Source: an uncultured Amylibacter sp.
Lineage (GTDB): Bacteria > Pseudomonadota > Alphaproteobacteria > Rhodobacterales > Rhodobacteraceae
Assembly (NCBI GenBank): GCA_947497475.1
Contig: CANMGS010000001.1
Coordinates: forward strand, 248,001-312,000
Direction: 5' to 3'
DNA length: 64,000 nt
The notes below the pieces were generated by a model that searched no databases, was not told where the DNA came from, and saw only the letters and a list, made by a program, of their open reading frames with translations. Positions 7,323 to 16,245 of the stretch are shown here, in pieces. The position numbers and the translations under genes were made by a program. Numbering within the stretch: the stretch's first letter is position 1; each line of letters begins with the position of its first letter.

Positions 7323-8545
7323 AAATAGGCGTTATTGCGGATGACTTTACTGGCGCATCCGATATTGCATTAACCTTGGCCCAAGGCGGTATGCGCGTGG
7401 CGCAATTCGTAGGCTCACCTTCTGAAGATGTCGCGGATATCGATGCAGGTGTGGTCGCGTTAAAGTCCCGCACCGCCCCTGTTGATGAAGCAATTGCGCA
7501 ATCATTAGAGGCTTGTGATTGGTTGCAAAAACAAGGCTGCACACAGATCATTTACAAAGTCTGCTCAACATTCGATTCAACAGATGCTGGCAATATCGGA
7601 CAGGTCTTAGAAGCATTGGCGCCGAAACTAGGTGAAACAGCCATTGCCGTTTGTCCAGCGTTTCCAGAAAACGGGCGTAGTGTGTATCAGGGGCATTTGT
7701 TCGTAATGGATCAACTGCTCAGTGACAGCGGTATGAAAGATCACCCATTAACGCCAATGCGTGACGCTGACTTGCGCCGTGTTCTTAGCCGTCAAACGAC
7801 TTGGTCAGTGTCACATATTCCAACAACAACAGTCAGCGCAGGTGTTGATGCAGTTACCAATGGTCTTGCGGCAGAACAGGCAATGTTCATCGTCGATGCA
7901 ATCCATGATGCCGATCTGCTGACAATCGGTGCGGCCTTGAAAGATCGCAAATTGATGTGTGGCGGCTCTGGCATAGCTTTGGGTTTGCCTGCAAACTTTG
8001 GACACAGCGCAGGTGAAACACCTTGGCAAGGTGTTTCTGGCAAAGGTGTTGTTCTATCTGGCTCATGTTCCATCGCCACACGCGAACAAATTGCACAATA
8101 TAAAACCATCGCCCCTGCATTCGAATTGGCGGCAGAGGATGTTATGAACGGTAAACACACCGCGCAAAGCATTTGTGACTGGGTGTTAGCACAAGACGGA
8201 GCACCACTGGTGTATTCAACAGCTAATCCTGAAACAGTGAAAGCCGCTCAAGATACATTCGGGCGCGAAGTTGTTGCCGCAAAAATCGAAGGGCTTTTTG
8301 CTGATCTTGCTAAAGCATTGGCAGACAATAACGTCACAAGGATCGTTTCTGCGGGTGGCGAAACCTCTGGTGCCGTTGTCACAGGTCTGAACGCACAAAC
8401 ACTTCATATCGGTCCGAAAATTGCCGTAGGCGTCCCCGCATTGCGTGTGGATAATCGCAACTTGGTGGTTGCCTTAAAATCAGGTAACTTCGGCGATAAG
8501 AACTTCTTTGAAACCGCCCTAAACGTTTTAGCAGGATCATCATGA
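7319..8545 (+). CDS. otnK: 3-oxo-tetronate kinase family (OtnK, DUF1537)
   Basis: 408 aa. The N-terminal domain opens with the family signature VIADDFTGASDIALTLAQGG. The C-terminal nucleotide-binding domain includes VSAGGETSGAVV and the KSGNFG ending typical of DUF1537 kinases. Known members phosphorylate four-carbon acid sugars, and OtnK makes 3-oxo-tetronate 4-phosphate. The start is TTG at 7319, with AAGGAG 8 nt upstream, overlapping the previous stop. It is directly followed by the partner decarboxylase (4-nt overlap), which strongly supports the OtnK role over other DUF1537 kinases. Confidence 0.85.
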   Translation: MKIGVIADDFTGASDIALTLAQGGMRVAQFVGSPSEDVADIDAGVVALKSRTAPVDEAIAQSLEACDWLQKQGCTQIIYKVCSTFDSTDAGNIGQVLEALAPKLGETAIAVCPAFPENGRSVYQGHLFVMDQLLSDSGMKDHPLTPMRDADLRRVLSRQTTWSVSHIPTTTVSAGVDAVTNGLAAEQAMFIVDAIHDADLLTIGAALKDRKLMCGGSGIALGLPANFGHSAGETPWQGVSGKGVVLSGSCSIATREQIAQYKTIAPAFELAAEDVMNGKHTAQSICDWVLAQDGAPLVYSTANPETVKAAQDTFGREVVAAKIEGLFADLAKALADNNVTRIVSAGGETSGAVVTGLNAQTLHIGPKIAVGVPALRVDNRNLVVALKSGNFGDKNFFETALNVLAGSS

Positions 8546-9189
8546 GAGAAGAAACCAAAGTCCGTGAAGATATCGCCCGTTGGGCCAAATCCATGTTTGA
8601 TCGCGGGTTAACTGGCGGATCATCTGGCAATATTTCGGTACGCCTCTCGAACGGCACGCTTCTTGTATCACCCACGGGCAGTTCTATGGGATTTCTTGAC
8701 CCTGCAAAAATCAGCCTACTGGACGAAAACGGTTTGCATATGTCTGGAGATGCTCCGACCAAGGAAATGCCATTACATCAAGCATTTTATGAAACCCGCA
8801 AAGGCGCTGGTGCTGTGGTGCATTTGCACTCTTGTCATTCGGTCGCCTTGTCTGTTCTGCCAGATGTAGATGAGGATAATGTTTTGCCTCCCATTACCGC
8901 TTACGGCGTAATGAAACTTGGCAAGGTTAAGCTGCTTCCCTTCTTTATGCCAGGTGATCCTGCAATGGGCGATGCGGTGCGCGGTCTATTGGGCAAGCGC
9001 GCTGCTGTTTTATTGGCAAACCATGGCCCTGTTGTTGCTGGTAAAGACTTGGATGCAGCCGTTTATGCAATGGAAGAATTGGAAGAAACCGCCAAGCTGA
9101 CATTGATGTGCAAAGGTATGTCGCCCAACTTGCTAAATACAGCACAAATCAATGGGCTTGTAGATAAGTTCAATATTGATTGGGATTAA
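8542..9189 (+). CDS. otnC: 3-oxo-tetronate 4-phosphate decarboxylase / class II aldolase (OtnC)
   Basis: 215 aa, class II aldolase/adducin fold. Seen are the substrate loop GSSGNISVRL, the metal histidines in VVHLHSCHSVALS, and the third histidine in LLANHGPVVAG. In characterised pathways OtnC decarboxylates 3-oxo-tetronate 4-phosphate to dihydroxyacetone phosphate. It ends the ABM-MBL-OtnK-OtnC operon and its stop slightly overlaps the convergent rhodanese gene. The isomerase OtnI that often accompanies this pair is not in the window. Confidence 0.85.
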   Translation: MREETKVREDIARWAKSMFDRGLTGGSSGNISVRLSNGTLLVSPTGSSMGFLDPAKISLLDENGLHMSGDAPTKEMPLHQAFYETRKGAGAVVHLHSCHSVALSVLPDVDEDNVLPPITAYGVMKLGKVKLLPFFMPGDPAMGDAVRGLLGKRAAVLLANHGPVVAGKDLDAAVYAMEELEETAKLTLMCKGMSPNLLNTAQINGLVDKFNIDWD

Positions 9190-9590
9190 TCTTTCGCAGG
9201 TATATTTTCGACAGGGCCACCTTGTTTAACCCATTCAGAAAAACCTTCTGTTATATGAGCTGCTTCGAAACCCATATCATTTAGAGTTGCCACAGATAAT
9301 GCTGACCTCCAACCAGATGCGCAATGAAAAACGAATTTCTTGTCTTCGCTGAAGATTTCTTTGTGATATGGGCTAGATGGGTCAACCCAGAATTCCATCA
9401 TGCCACGAGGGCAATGAAAGCTGTCTGGAATAAACCCAAATTTTTGACGCTCGCGGATGTCTCGTAAATCAACAATCACGACATTTGGGTCATTCAGCAA
9501 TGTAATTGCATCTTTTACATCAATCTCTTTAATACGCTCCCGTGCTTTCGAGACCATTTCCGCAATAGATGTTGTGAGTGTTTTTGCCAT
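9186..9590 (-). CDS. Rhodanese-like domain protein
   Basis: 134 aa, one rhodanese domain. The active-site loop is CASGWRSA (FVFHCASGWRSA), with the preceding VVIVDLRDIRE and following MGFEAAHITEGFSEW segments typical of single-domain rhodaneses. It is predicted to carry a persulfide on the loop cysteine and act in sulfur transfer or cyanide/sulfide handling in the cytosol. The start is set at ATG 9588-9590, with GGA 7 nt upstream; a TTG at 9608 would overlap the TetR gene. It is the last gene of the GST-cupin-SDR-amine oxidase-TetR operon. Confidence 0.85.
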   Translation of the reverse strand: MAKTLTTSIAEMVSKARERIKEIDVKDAITLLNDPNVVIVDLRDIRERQKFGFIPDSFHCPRGMMEFWVDPSSPYHKEIFSEDKKFVFHCASGWRSALSVATLNDMGFEAAHITEGFSEWVKQGGPVENIPAKD

Positions 9591-9604
9591 TTTAAAATCC
9601 AGTT

Positions 9605-10168
9605 TCAATCAACAATACGTCCTAGAAGTAATCCTACAGCTTGCTCGAAGCGGTTTTCATTATGTTCGGCACGCGCAGCCAATTGTGCCCCTTCAACAAT
9701 TGCAAGACATGTAGCTGCTTCTTGTTCTGGGTCGGTAATACCTGAAATAGAGCCGTCTTTGAGGCCCATATCAAAAACACCCTCCAACCAAGCAAGGCAC
9801 ATTTCCCTATAACCATGGAGCTGTTCTTTAACAGTATCTTCCAATCCGTCACGCCCGACTGAAAGCGCAACGCATAAGCATAATGAATCTCCACCATTTA
9901 ATGCTGTTCGGTATGTATTAATAAACCCACTCAATCGTTGCCCAGAATTTTGTGCCAAAGCATCAATCGTGCTGAATTCATCGGCTACTGTTGCTTGGTA
10001 ACGCCCCATCAGTATTTCTATCAAATTGGCTTTAGAAGGAAAATGATGGTGGATACTGGCTTTACTGATACCAATTACCTTGCTCAGATCACCATAGCTG
10101 AACCCATCATGACCATTTGCCCGCGCCGCTTGTTCCGCGGCGTCTAAAAGTGCTGTTTTGGTGTCCAT
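9605..10168 (-). CDS. TetR/AcrR-family transcriptional regulator
   Basis: 187 aa. N-terminal helix-turn-helix (about residues 5-55) with GFSYGDLSKVIGISKASIHHHFPSKANLIE, followed by a variable helical ligand-binding domain. The ATG at 10166-10168 has GAGGA 6 nt upstream; a TTG four codons earlier lacks this. It lies inside the operon it probably controls, between the amine oxidase and rhodanese genes. An imperfect inverted repeat just upstream of the first gene of the operon is a candidate operator. Confidence 0.9.
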   Translation of the reverse strand: MDTKTALLDAAEQAARANGHDGFSYGDLSKVIGISKASIHHHFPSKANLIEILMGRYQATVADEFSTIDALAQNSGQRLSGFINTYRTALNGGDSLCLCVALSVGRDGLEDTVKEQLHGYREMCLAWLEGVFDMGLKDGSISGITDPEQEAATCLAIVEGAQLAARAEHNENRFEQAVGLLLGRIVD

Positions 10169-10188
10169 AGTGATCCTCAATAGAGCCT

Positions 10189-11259
10189 TTATATGTTTCT
10201 ATCTGCTATGATTTCATTTGCAAGTTGTTCTGCCCGCTCTAAAGCCCCTTCAATAAAACCGCCAAATTGGCTGGCTGTTTCTGTGGAGCCAAATAACAAA
10301 CGTCCATCCCACACATTAGACAGCACATTGGGTAAGCCATAACTTGGATGGCCAGCCAATGGAGTCGCATCCATTTCAGATGATGTTTCGATTTCTTCTG
10401 CCCAATCTTGGTAGAATACCTTTACAGGCTTCAATGCTTTGTCACCAAACAGTCGCCCTAATTGTTGAACCGCAGCTTGGGAAATTTCATCACCATGCCC
10501 CTTACGTGAATTTGCAGGCACTCCCACAAATCCAAATAAAGCCCCAACATCAGTCTGAGCATCCGATGCGTCATGTATTTCAACCATTGGCCCATGGCGG
10601 CTCATCGCATCACCAGACAATCCTTCTACACGCCAAAATGGCGTATCATAAACAGCAACAAACTTTGCTTGTCCTGCCATCCATGTAGGGATCGCCAATA
10701 ACGCTTGTACCTCTGGAATAGATAACTCTGGTTCATAAGAAATCTTCGATGCAACACGCGGCGGGATCGCAAGTATAATCTTTTCACCTTCGATGATATC
10801 ACCATTTGCCAAAGCCACCTCGGCACCATTTGTAAAGCGGGCAGTGGTCACATGTGCATTCTTAATAATTTTCGTTTCATCCAATACCGCAGCATAAGCA
10901 TTGATCAAAGACGCCATTCCACCCTTTACACGGTATGATCCTTCCATCGAAGCGTACCCCATGTTGCGGTGCACCTCTCCGTTCTGATCTTCAAAGCTTA
11001 AAGTACCTTCCGCATACTGATTGAACCGTCTCAAACCAAACCGATCGACTGCATTCGCGATGCGGTATTGTCCTGGCCAGAACCATGATGGGCCAAGGTC
11101 AACCGCGCTATCGTTATATGTACCCACCTTAATGCGGCCACCCAAACGATTACGGGATTCCAGCAACACATAATCAATTCCTGCCTGCTGCATATGATCC
11201 GCAAGAGCAAGGCCAGACGGACCACCCCCAACGATGATCACTTCCGTCGAACGTGTCAT
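10189..11259 (-). CDS. FAD-dependent amine oxidase-type flavoprotein
   Basis: 356 aa, shorter than many amine oxidases (about 450). N-terminal dinucleotide motif VIIVGGGPSGLALADHMQQAG, then LLESRNRLGGRIKVG, the RxGGR element binding FAD. A VDLGPSWFWPGQ segment and a C-terminal FGSTETASQFGGFIEGALERAE segment complete the FAD site of the monoamine-oxidase/phytoene-desaturase family. It should oxidise an amine or another small reduced substrate in the cytosol; the substrate is unknown. Three nucleotides separate it from the upstream SDR gene. Confidence 0.85.
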   Translation of the reverse strand: MTRSTEVIIVGGGPSGLALADHMQQAGIDYVLLESRNRLGGRIKVGTYNDSAVDLGPSWFWPGQYRIANAVDRFGLRRFNQYAEGTLSFEDQNGEVHRNMGYASMEGSYRVKGGMASLINAYAAVLDETKIIKNAHVTTARFTNGAEVALANGDIIEGEKIILAIPPRVASKISYEPELSIPEVQALLAIPTWMAGQAKFVAVYDTPFWRVEGLSGDAMSRHGPMVEIHDASDAQTDVGALFGFVGVPANSRKGHGDEISQAAVQQLGRLFGDKALKPVKVFYQDWAEEIETSSEMDATPLAGHPSYGLPNVLSNVWDGRLLFGSTETASQFGGFIEGALERAEQLANEIIADRNI

Positions 11260-11262
11260 GCC

Positions 11263-11952
11263 TCAAAACCCTTCGGTTTGCGGGCGTAAATCCACTTCGT
11301 GTGACCACGTCGATTTTGGTTGATTGGCAAGATACCAATAAACATCTGCTATATCCTCGGGCTTCATCATTTTTGATGGATCGAGGCTGTGCAGATCACG
11401 GCTACGGTTCGTGTCAATGATACCGTCCAAAATCGTGTGCACCACGTGAATACCTGCGGGTTGAAACTCGCGGGCGAGTGATTGTGTTAAACCACGCAGT
11501 GCGAATTTTGCTGATGCGAATGCGCCAAACTTTGCACCACCGCGCAAACTAGCCGTCGCCCCAGAAACGATAAACGCACCGCCCCCCCCGCGCACCATTG
11601 GCTGCAAAACCGCTTGACCCAAAATCACAGCGCTTTGCACCATAGAGCGCCAGCAGGCTTCGAATTCTTCTTGTGTGGTTTCCAGAAAAGGTTGGATCAC
11701 CAAATGCGCAGGGTTGTGTACAACGATTTTTGGCGGGCCGAACTCTTGGATCAAACCCCCAATTACTTTCCCTGTAACATCAGCATCGCTGACATCGCAG
11801 GTGCGAACATCAAGTCCAGTTTCCTCAGTCACGGGAGTACGCACCAAACCAACGGCATGTAACCCTTCGACTTCAAACTTGCGAAGCAGGGCTTGACCTA
11901 AGCCCTGCCCTGCACCAGAAACCAATGCGAGCTGTTTCTGTGTCATGGTCAT
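11263..11952 (-). CDS. Short-chain dehydrogenase/reductase (catalytic Tyr replaced by Phe)
   Basis: 229 aa, classical SDR length. The coenzyme motif is SGAGQGLGQALL at the N-terminus, with an HNPAH segment where many SDRs have NNAG, and SGATASLRGG supplying the active-site serine. The catalytic Y-x-x-x-K motif reads F-A-S-A-K (GAFASAKFALRGL), so tyrosine is phenylalanine while lysine is kept. This variant is also known in a proteobacterial SDR subgroup, so it is not necessarily a mutation. Activity may be altered or non-reductase. Overlaps the cupin gene by 4 nt. Confidence 0.85.
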   Translation of the reverse strand: MTMTQKQLALVSGAGQGLGQALLRKFEVEGLHAVGLVRTPVTEETGLDVRTCDVSDADVTGKVIGGLIQEFGPPKIVVHNPAHLVIQPFLETTQEEFEACWRSMVQSAVILGQAVLQPMVRGGGGAFIVSGATASLRGGAKFGAFASAKFALRGLTQSLAREFQPAGIHVVHTILDGIIDTNRSRDLHSLDPSKMMKPEDIADVYWYLANQPKSTWSHEVDLRPQTEGF

Positions 11953-12626
11953 ACCGCCGGCGCTTTTGCCAATGGTAGGTGACCAGTCTTGATCCAGACT
12001 TTCGCCCCTTGATCACCAGCTACCGCTGATAGTTTTGCACCGACAGGTAAGCGCAACCATGAATGTTTGCGCAAATCGTCTGTGCCGTCATTAAAGCCGC
12101 CATCCAGAACAAGAAACTCTCCACCTTTTGGCAAATTCATACCTACCGATGCACCCGCATCCCATGTTTCCATAACAACAGTTTCATCTTCATCCGCAAA
12201 TAAAGGCATAACAGACACACCATCGCGACCGGAGGCATCAACAGATGTGTTTTTATTCATGTCGATCATGATCTGCGTGCGGTCATCCATATCGAATTGC
12301 CAAAGTTTCACGAAAATCACACAACCCTCATCAGATCTAGGTGTATGGCTGGATGTTGGCGGGTTACGGATGTAACTGCCCACAGGGAAATCGCCATGTT
12401 CGTCTTGAAACACGCCTTCCAATACAATGAATTCTTCGCCGCCTGTATGCGTATGCGCAGAAAACTTACTGTTTGGTGCATAACGTACAATTGTCGAAGC
12501 ACGCGCCACTTCATCCCCAATACGGTCCAACATACGTCTATCGACACCCGGCATGGGTGAAGCCAACCACTCCACCTCATCCGAGTGAACCAAGACGCGC
12601 TTATCAAAGTCTGCGTTCAAGTTCAT
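11949..12626 (-). CDS. Cupin-domain protein (ChrR-like double cupin)
   Basis: 225 aa. The first cupin has the metal motif in SAHTHTGGEEFIVLEGVF and a matching second histidine motif; a second, degenerate cupin follows (GMNLPKGGEFLVLDGGF). The arrangement resembles the cupin of ChrR anti-sigma factors, but without the N-terminal zinc-binding anti-sigma domain and with no sigma gene nearby. A dioxygenase or isomerase role is likely. The ATG at 12624-12626 has AGGATC upstream; the longer frame to 12680 overlaps the GST gene. Confidence 0.75.
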   Translation of the reverse strand: MNLNADFDKRVLVHSDEVEWLASPMPGVDRRMLDRIGDEVARASTIVRYAPNSKFSAHTHTGGEEFIVLEGVFQDEHGDFPVGSYIRNPPTSSHTPRSDEGCVIFVKLWQFDMDDRTQIMIDMNKNTSVDASGRDGVSVMPLFADEDETVVMETWDAGASVGMNLPKGGEFLVLDGGFNDGTDDLRKHSWLRLPVGAKLSAVAGDQGAKVWIKTGHLPLAKAPAV

Positions 12627-12637
12627 CTTTTTGATCC

Positions 12638-13258
12638 TTATCCTGCAATGCTTGGACGTGCGGCAACTTTCGCGCGCCATGCTGTTAGATTTTCCAATGA
12701 TGCTGGTACTTCAACTTCTGCAAAATCAGCAAAGGCTAAACCTGCAAAAGCTGTGATGTCAGCCATAGAGAAATTATCACCCGCTAAGTATGCATTGTTT
12801 GCCAGTACACCGTCCAGATATTTCATCGTAGATGTAGCGTTCTCACGTTGTGCCAAACCCCATTCTTTATTCTGATTTGTTTCTAAATCTGGGCCAAGGC
12901 CAGCGGTTGCATGATGAAAGTATGCGCCAACAGCATCCAACAAATTCGCTTCTGCACGGCGATTCATCATATGCACTACCGCACGTTCTTTTGGGGTATT
13001 CCCACACAAAGATGTACCCGTGAATTGGCCGTCGATATACTCAGTTATTGCCGTACATTGCGAAATGTAGGTTCCATCTTCAAGCTCCAAGCATGGAACA
13101 GACGCATCGGGATTTTTTGCACAGAATTCTTCTGAACGGTGCTCACCCCCCATTACATCTACATCAATGAATTCCACTTGGTCTGTTGCACCTTTTTCAG
13201 CCAAAGCAATGCGAACACGTGCTGGGTTTGGGAATGCTGCTACATCATAAATTTTCAT
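12638..13258 (-). CDS. Glutathione S-transferase
   Basis: 206 aa. N-terminal thioredoxin-fold domain (MKIYDVAAFPNPARVRIALA) with the conserved cis-proline/glutathione region SVPCLELEDGTYISQCTAIT, then an all-helical C-terminal domain with the N-capping motif LAGDNFSMADITAFAGL. Fits the common bacterial GST class that conjugates glutathione to electrophiles. The start ATG (13256-13258) has GGAG at 6-nt spacing. First gene of a six-gene operon; a TetR-type inverted repeat lies about 37 bp upstream. Confidence 0.9.
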   Translation of the reverse strand: MKIYDVAAFPNPARVRIALAEKGATDQVEFIDVDVMGGEHRSEEFCAKNPDASVPCLELEDGTYISQCTAITEYIDGQFTGTSLCGNTPKERAVVHMMNRRAEANLLDAVGAYFHHATAGLGPDLETNQNKEWGLAQRENATSTMKYLDGVLANNAYLAGDNFSMADITAFAGLAFADFAEVEVPASLENLTAWRAKVAARPSIAG

Positions 13259-13294
13259 AACTCTCTCCATCTTAGTGTATTTATATTTCACTCA

Positions 13295-13312
13295 ACCTAC
13301 TAGTTGGTAGAT
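13295..13312. promoter_or_regulatory. Inverted repeat, candidate TetR operator
   Basis: The half-sites ACCTACTAG and TTGGTAGAT are imperfect reverse complements (6 of 9 positions). The size suits a TetR-family dimer site. It lies between the GST operon and the divergent RpiR gene, close to the GST start, where binding would block transcription. The TetR encoded within that operon is the obvious candidate ligand-responsive repressor. Confidence 0.45.
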
Positions 13313-13422
13313 AATTATCAACCCCTAAAATTATGCCTAACGAACCTGTGATGAGTCTATCAAAATTAAGGATCATGAAACTACACTAGAAAATTAGTCA
13401 ATTACAGACTAAGACCTTTTAT

Positions 13423-14298
13423 ATGGGAACAACGCATTTAAATCAGCTGCTTAAGAAAATGCAGCAAAACTATAGTTATCTCGCGCCAACATTACAGCGC
13501 GCTGCAAAATATATCATCGATAACCCGACAGATTTCGGCATTGATCCCATCAGAATGACCGCAGAAAAATCTGGTGTCAGCACCTATTCTCTTGTGCGCC
13601 TTGCGCGCGAATTAGAATATGAAGGTTTTGAAGAATTTCGCGATCCCTTTAAACGCGCTCTACGTACAGCTTCATCCACAAACCTATCATCTGACTGGTT
13701 GGATAAGCTTCACGAGCAAGGAGATACTGGATCTGCATTGGCACGCTCTGCTGAGAATTCGATGTCCATCTTGAGTAATAGCTTAAGACTAGTGACGCCT
13801 GAGCGTGCAGAGGCATTTATTACAGAATTAACAAAAGCACGTACTGTTTATGTAACCGCAACACGCGCCAGTTATGCTTTAGCTTATTATTTTCAGCACG
13901 TTGCAAGATTGGTTTTACCAAATGTACAGTTTATTCCTCGTGATATGGCAAACCCGATTGATGATTTAAACTTTGCTAATGATCAAGATGCCTTACTGGC
14001 AATCACAGTTATGCCCTACAGTCAGATCACCGTAAATGCCTGCAAATTTGCCCGCAAAAAAGGGTTAAAACTACTTGTCATCACTGACTCTCAGCTTCCC
14101 TTGTCAGAATTACAACCAGATGCGGTTTTAACAGCTGAAATGGAAAGTCCTCATGAGTTCGCATGTTACCTAGGTGTGCTTGCTATTCTAGAAAGCTTGC
14201 TTCATTTGTTGGTGATAGAAGGCGGCGAAACCGCCGCCGAAAATATCAAATCCTATCAAGATCTAAAAGCTCGGATGGATGGGTCATCCCCTTTCTAA
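13423..14298 (+). CDS. MurR/RpiR-family transcriptional regulator
   Basis: 291 aa. N-terminal helix-turn-helix domain (about residues 5-80, RMTAEKSGVSTYSLVRLARELEYEGFEEFRDPF) and a C-terminal SIS sugar-phosphate-binding domain (about 115-260, with TVYVTATRASYALAYYFQHV). Family members sense sugar phosphates, or in alphaproteobacteria sometimes amino-acid-derived signals. It is divergent from the GST operon and convergent with glutamate dehydrogenase, so its target is not fixed by context. The ribosome-binding site is weak. Confidence 0.9.
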   Translation: MGTTHLNQLLKKMQQNYSYLAPTLQRAAKYIIDNPTDFGIDPIRMTAEKSGVSTYSLVRLARELEYEGFEEFRDPFKRALRTASSTNLSSDWLDKLHEQGDTGSALARSAENSMSILSNSLRLVTPERAEAFITELTKARTVYVTATRASYALAYYFQHVARLVLPNVQFIPRDMANPIDDLNFANDQDALLAITVMPYSQITVNACKFARKKGLKLLVITDSQLPLSELQPDAVLTAEMESPHEFACYLGVLAILESLLHLLVIEGGETAAENIKSYQDLKARMDGSSPF

Positions 14299-14300
14299 GA

Positions 14301-15716
14301 TTATAGACCCAGCGCTTTATAACTACCAGCAATCCGATCCAATGAAACCAAATACGCAGCGGTACGAAGGCTATCTACATCATTGCGCGAATGCCAAACA
14401 GACTGCATAGACTGGTAAGATGTACGCATTGTATCTTCCAAACCAGAGCGTACCAATTCTAACTCTCCAGCACCTTGGAAAAACTTCGCTTTAAAATCAT
14501 CCGAAACAGGCTTACCAACCAAACGTTCCATCTCTTTTACCAGTAAAATATTACTAGCTTCCTGTTGGCGGCGCTGCATACGACCGAAACGAATGTGGCT
14601 CAAATTTTTCACCCATTCAAAATATGACACAGTCACACCACCAGCATTTGCATACATATCTGGGATAATTATCACCCCAGCTTTACGCAAAACATCATCT
14701 GCACCCGCTGTAACAGGCCCATTTGCAGCTTCAATAATCAGATGTGTTGAAATTCGGTCGGCATTTGACAGATTAATCACACCTTCCATAGCAGCCGGGA
14801 TCAGAATATCGCAGTCTTTTTCCAGAACCGCTGAACCATTTTCTACATACTCTCCACCAGAGAAATCTTTCACACCGCCTGTGGTCCTCATATGTGAAAG
14901 AAGTTCTTCAATATTAATTCCCTTGTCATTTATAACTGCACCATCACGTTCAATGATTGCAGTAATCAAAGCCCCATCTTCTTCGGCTAAGAATTTTGCA
15001 GCGTGATACCCCACATTACCAAATCCTTGGACAATCACACGTTTACCATCAAGCGTACCTGACATATTGGCCGCTTTAACATCATCTGGATGACGGAAAA
15101 ATTCTTGCAACCCATACTGCACACCGCGACCAGTCGCTTCTACACGGCCAGCAATACCGCCCTTGTTCAACGGCTTACCAGTAACACAAGCCTCAGAATT
15201 CAACTCCGTCGTATTCATTCGCCGAAACTGGTCTGCGATCCAAGCCATTTCACGTTCTCCAGTTCCCATGTCAGGTGCAGGCACATTCTGCGATGGATGT
15301 ATTAAATCGCGTTTCATCAGCTCATAGGCGAAACGACGTGTAATACGTTCCATTTCATCTTCTTCCCACTGTGTCGGGTCAATATGTAGACCACCTTTGG
15401 ACCCACCAAACGGTGCCTCAACCAATGCGCATTTATATGTCATCAAGGCGGCCAAAGCTTCTACTTCATCTTGGTTCACAGATGTTGCAAAACGAATACC
15501 GCCTTTTACAGGCTCTTTGTGTTCAGAGTGTACAGAGCGGTAGCCTGTAAATGTATGAATATCTCCGCGTAATTTCACACCGAACCGGACAGTATATGTA
15601 GAATTACAGACACGTATTTTTTCTTGCAGCCCAGGAGATAAATCCATAAGAGAGACTGCTTTTTCAAACATCATATCAACTGATTGACGAAACGACGGTT
15701 CTTTTACACGTGCCAT
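14301..15716 (-). CDS. Glutamate dehydrogenase (Glu/Leu/Phe/Val dehydrogenase family)
   Basis: 471 aa. The catalytic region is clear: VKGGIRFATSVNQDEVEALAALM, then YKCALVEAPFGGSKGGLHIDP, which has the glycine-rich substrate loop and catalytic lysine. The Rossmann coenzyme domain follows with VIVQGFGNVGYHAAKFLAEE, then PAAMEGVINLSNAD and AANGPVTAGADD. Catalyses reversible oxidative deamination of glutamate to 2-oxoglutarate and ammonia in the cytosol. Monocistronic by context, with a 379-bp upstream intergenic region. Confidence 0.9.
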   Translation of the reverse strand: MARVKEPSFRQSVDMMFEKAVSLMDLSPGLQEKIRVCNSTYTVRFGVKLRGDIHTFTGYRSVHSEHKEPVKGGIRFATSVNQDEVEALAALMTYKCALVEAPFGGSKGGLHIDPTQWEEDEMERITRRFAYELMKRDLIHPSQNVPAPDMGTGEREMAWIADQFRRMNTTELNSEACVTGKPLNKGGIAGRVEATGRGVQYGLQEFFRHPDDVKAANMSGTLDGKRVIVQGFGNVGYHAAKFLAEEDGALITAIIERDGAVINDKGINIEELLSHMRTTGGVKDFSGGEYVENGSAVLEKDCDILIPAAMEGVINLSNADRISTHLIIEAANGPVTAGADDVLRKAGVIIIPDMYANAGGVTVSYFEWVKNLSHIRFGRMQRRQQEASNILLVKEMERLVGKPVSDDFKAKFFQGAGELELVRSGLEDTMRTSYQSMQSVWHSRNDVDSLRTAAYLVSLDRIAGSYKALGL

Positions 15717-16095
15717 GCGCGTTTATCCTTTTAGGTTATAAAAAATGATCAGTTTTCAAACTGATTCTGCGCACAAAAACATATCGTTATCATATTGTCT
15801 AATAATAACGTATGTTATTTAAATTCAACAAACAGTATTCTATTGTATGCAAAAGATACGAATAAATTATTTAATCATAATAACTTATACTGAACGCTGA
15901 AATAGCCTTGCACGTAATATTTATCGGTTATTTATCAACAAATTGAGCCATTTTATAGATTTCAACGTCACCATCACACTGCAGGATTATAAAATTACGC
16001 TCCCTTGGCCAAACAATAGGATCAAATTTATTTGCAAATAATGGTTGAAAATTACATGTGTTTTTCCAAACACATACGAGATAAGTTACATTATT
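15717..16095. other. Intergenic region, no gene seen
   Basis: AT-rich stretch between the glutamate dehydrogenase start and the ccoS stop. It should contain the dehydrogenase promoter. No convincing ORF, FNR box, repeat or strong terminator hairpin was found. Confidence 0.5.
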
Positions 16096-16245
16096 TTATA
16101 TTGGATCGTCATCGTCCATCAAAATACGATTGGCATTCCCTTCAGGGTCGTCGAATTGTTTCGATTTGATAGCCCAGAAGAAGGCAAGCAATCCAACACC
16201 ACCTAAAATCAACGACAATGGAATAAGGTATAAAAGAACCGACAT
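16096..16245 (-). CDS. ccoS: cbb3-type cytochrome oxidase assembly protein CcoS
   Basis: 49 aa. One N-terminal transmembrane helix (LYLIPLSLILGGVGLLAFFWAI), then the conserved KSKQFDDPEGNANRIL segment, the hallmark of CcoS, and an acidic tail. Needed for cofactor insertion into the cbb3 oxidase. The ATG at 16243-16245 overlaps the ccoI stop (TAATG) and has an AAAGGA ribosome-binding site; a longer reading frame to 16287 lies inside ccoI. Last gene of ccoGHIS. Confidence 0.92.
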   Translation of the reverse strand: MSVLLYLIPLSLILGGVGLLAFFWAIKSKQFDDPEGNANRILMDDDDPI

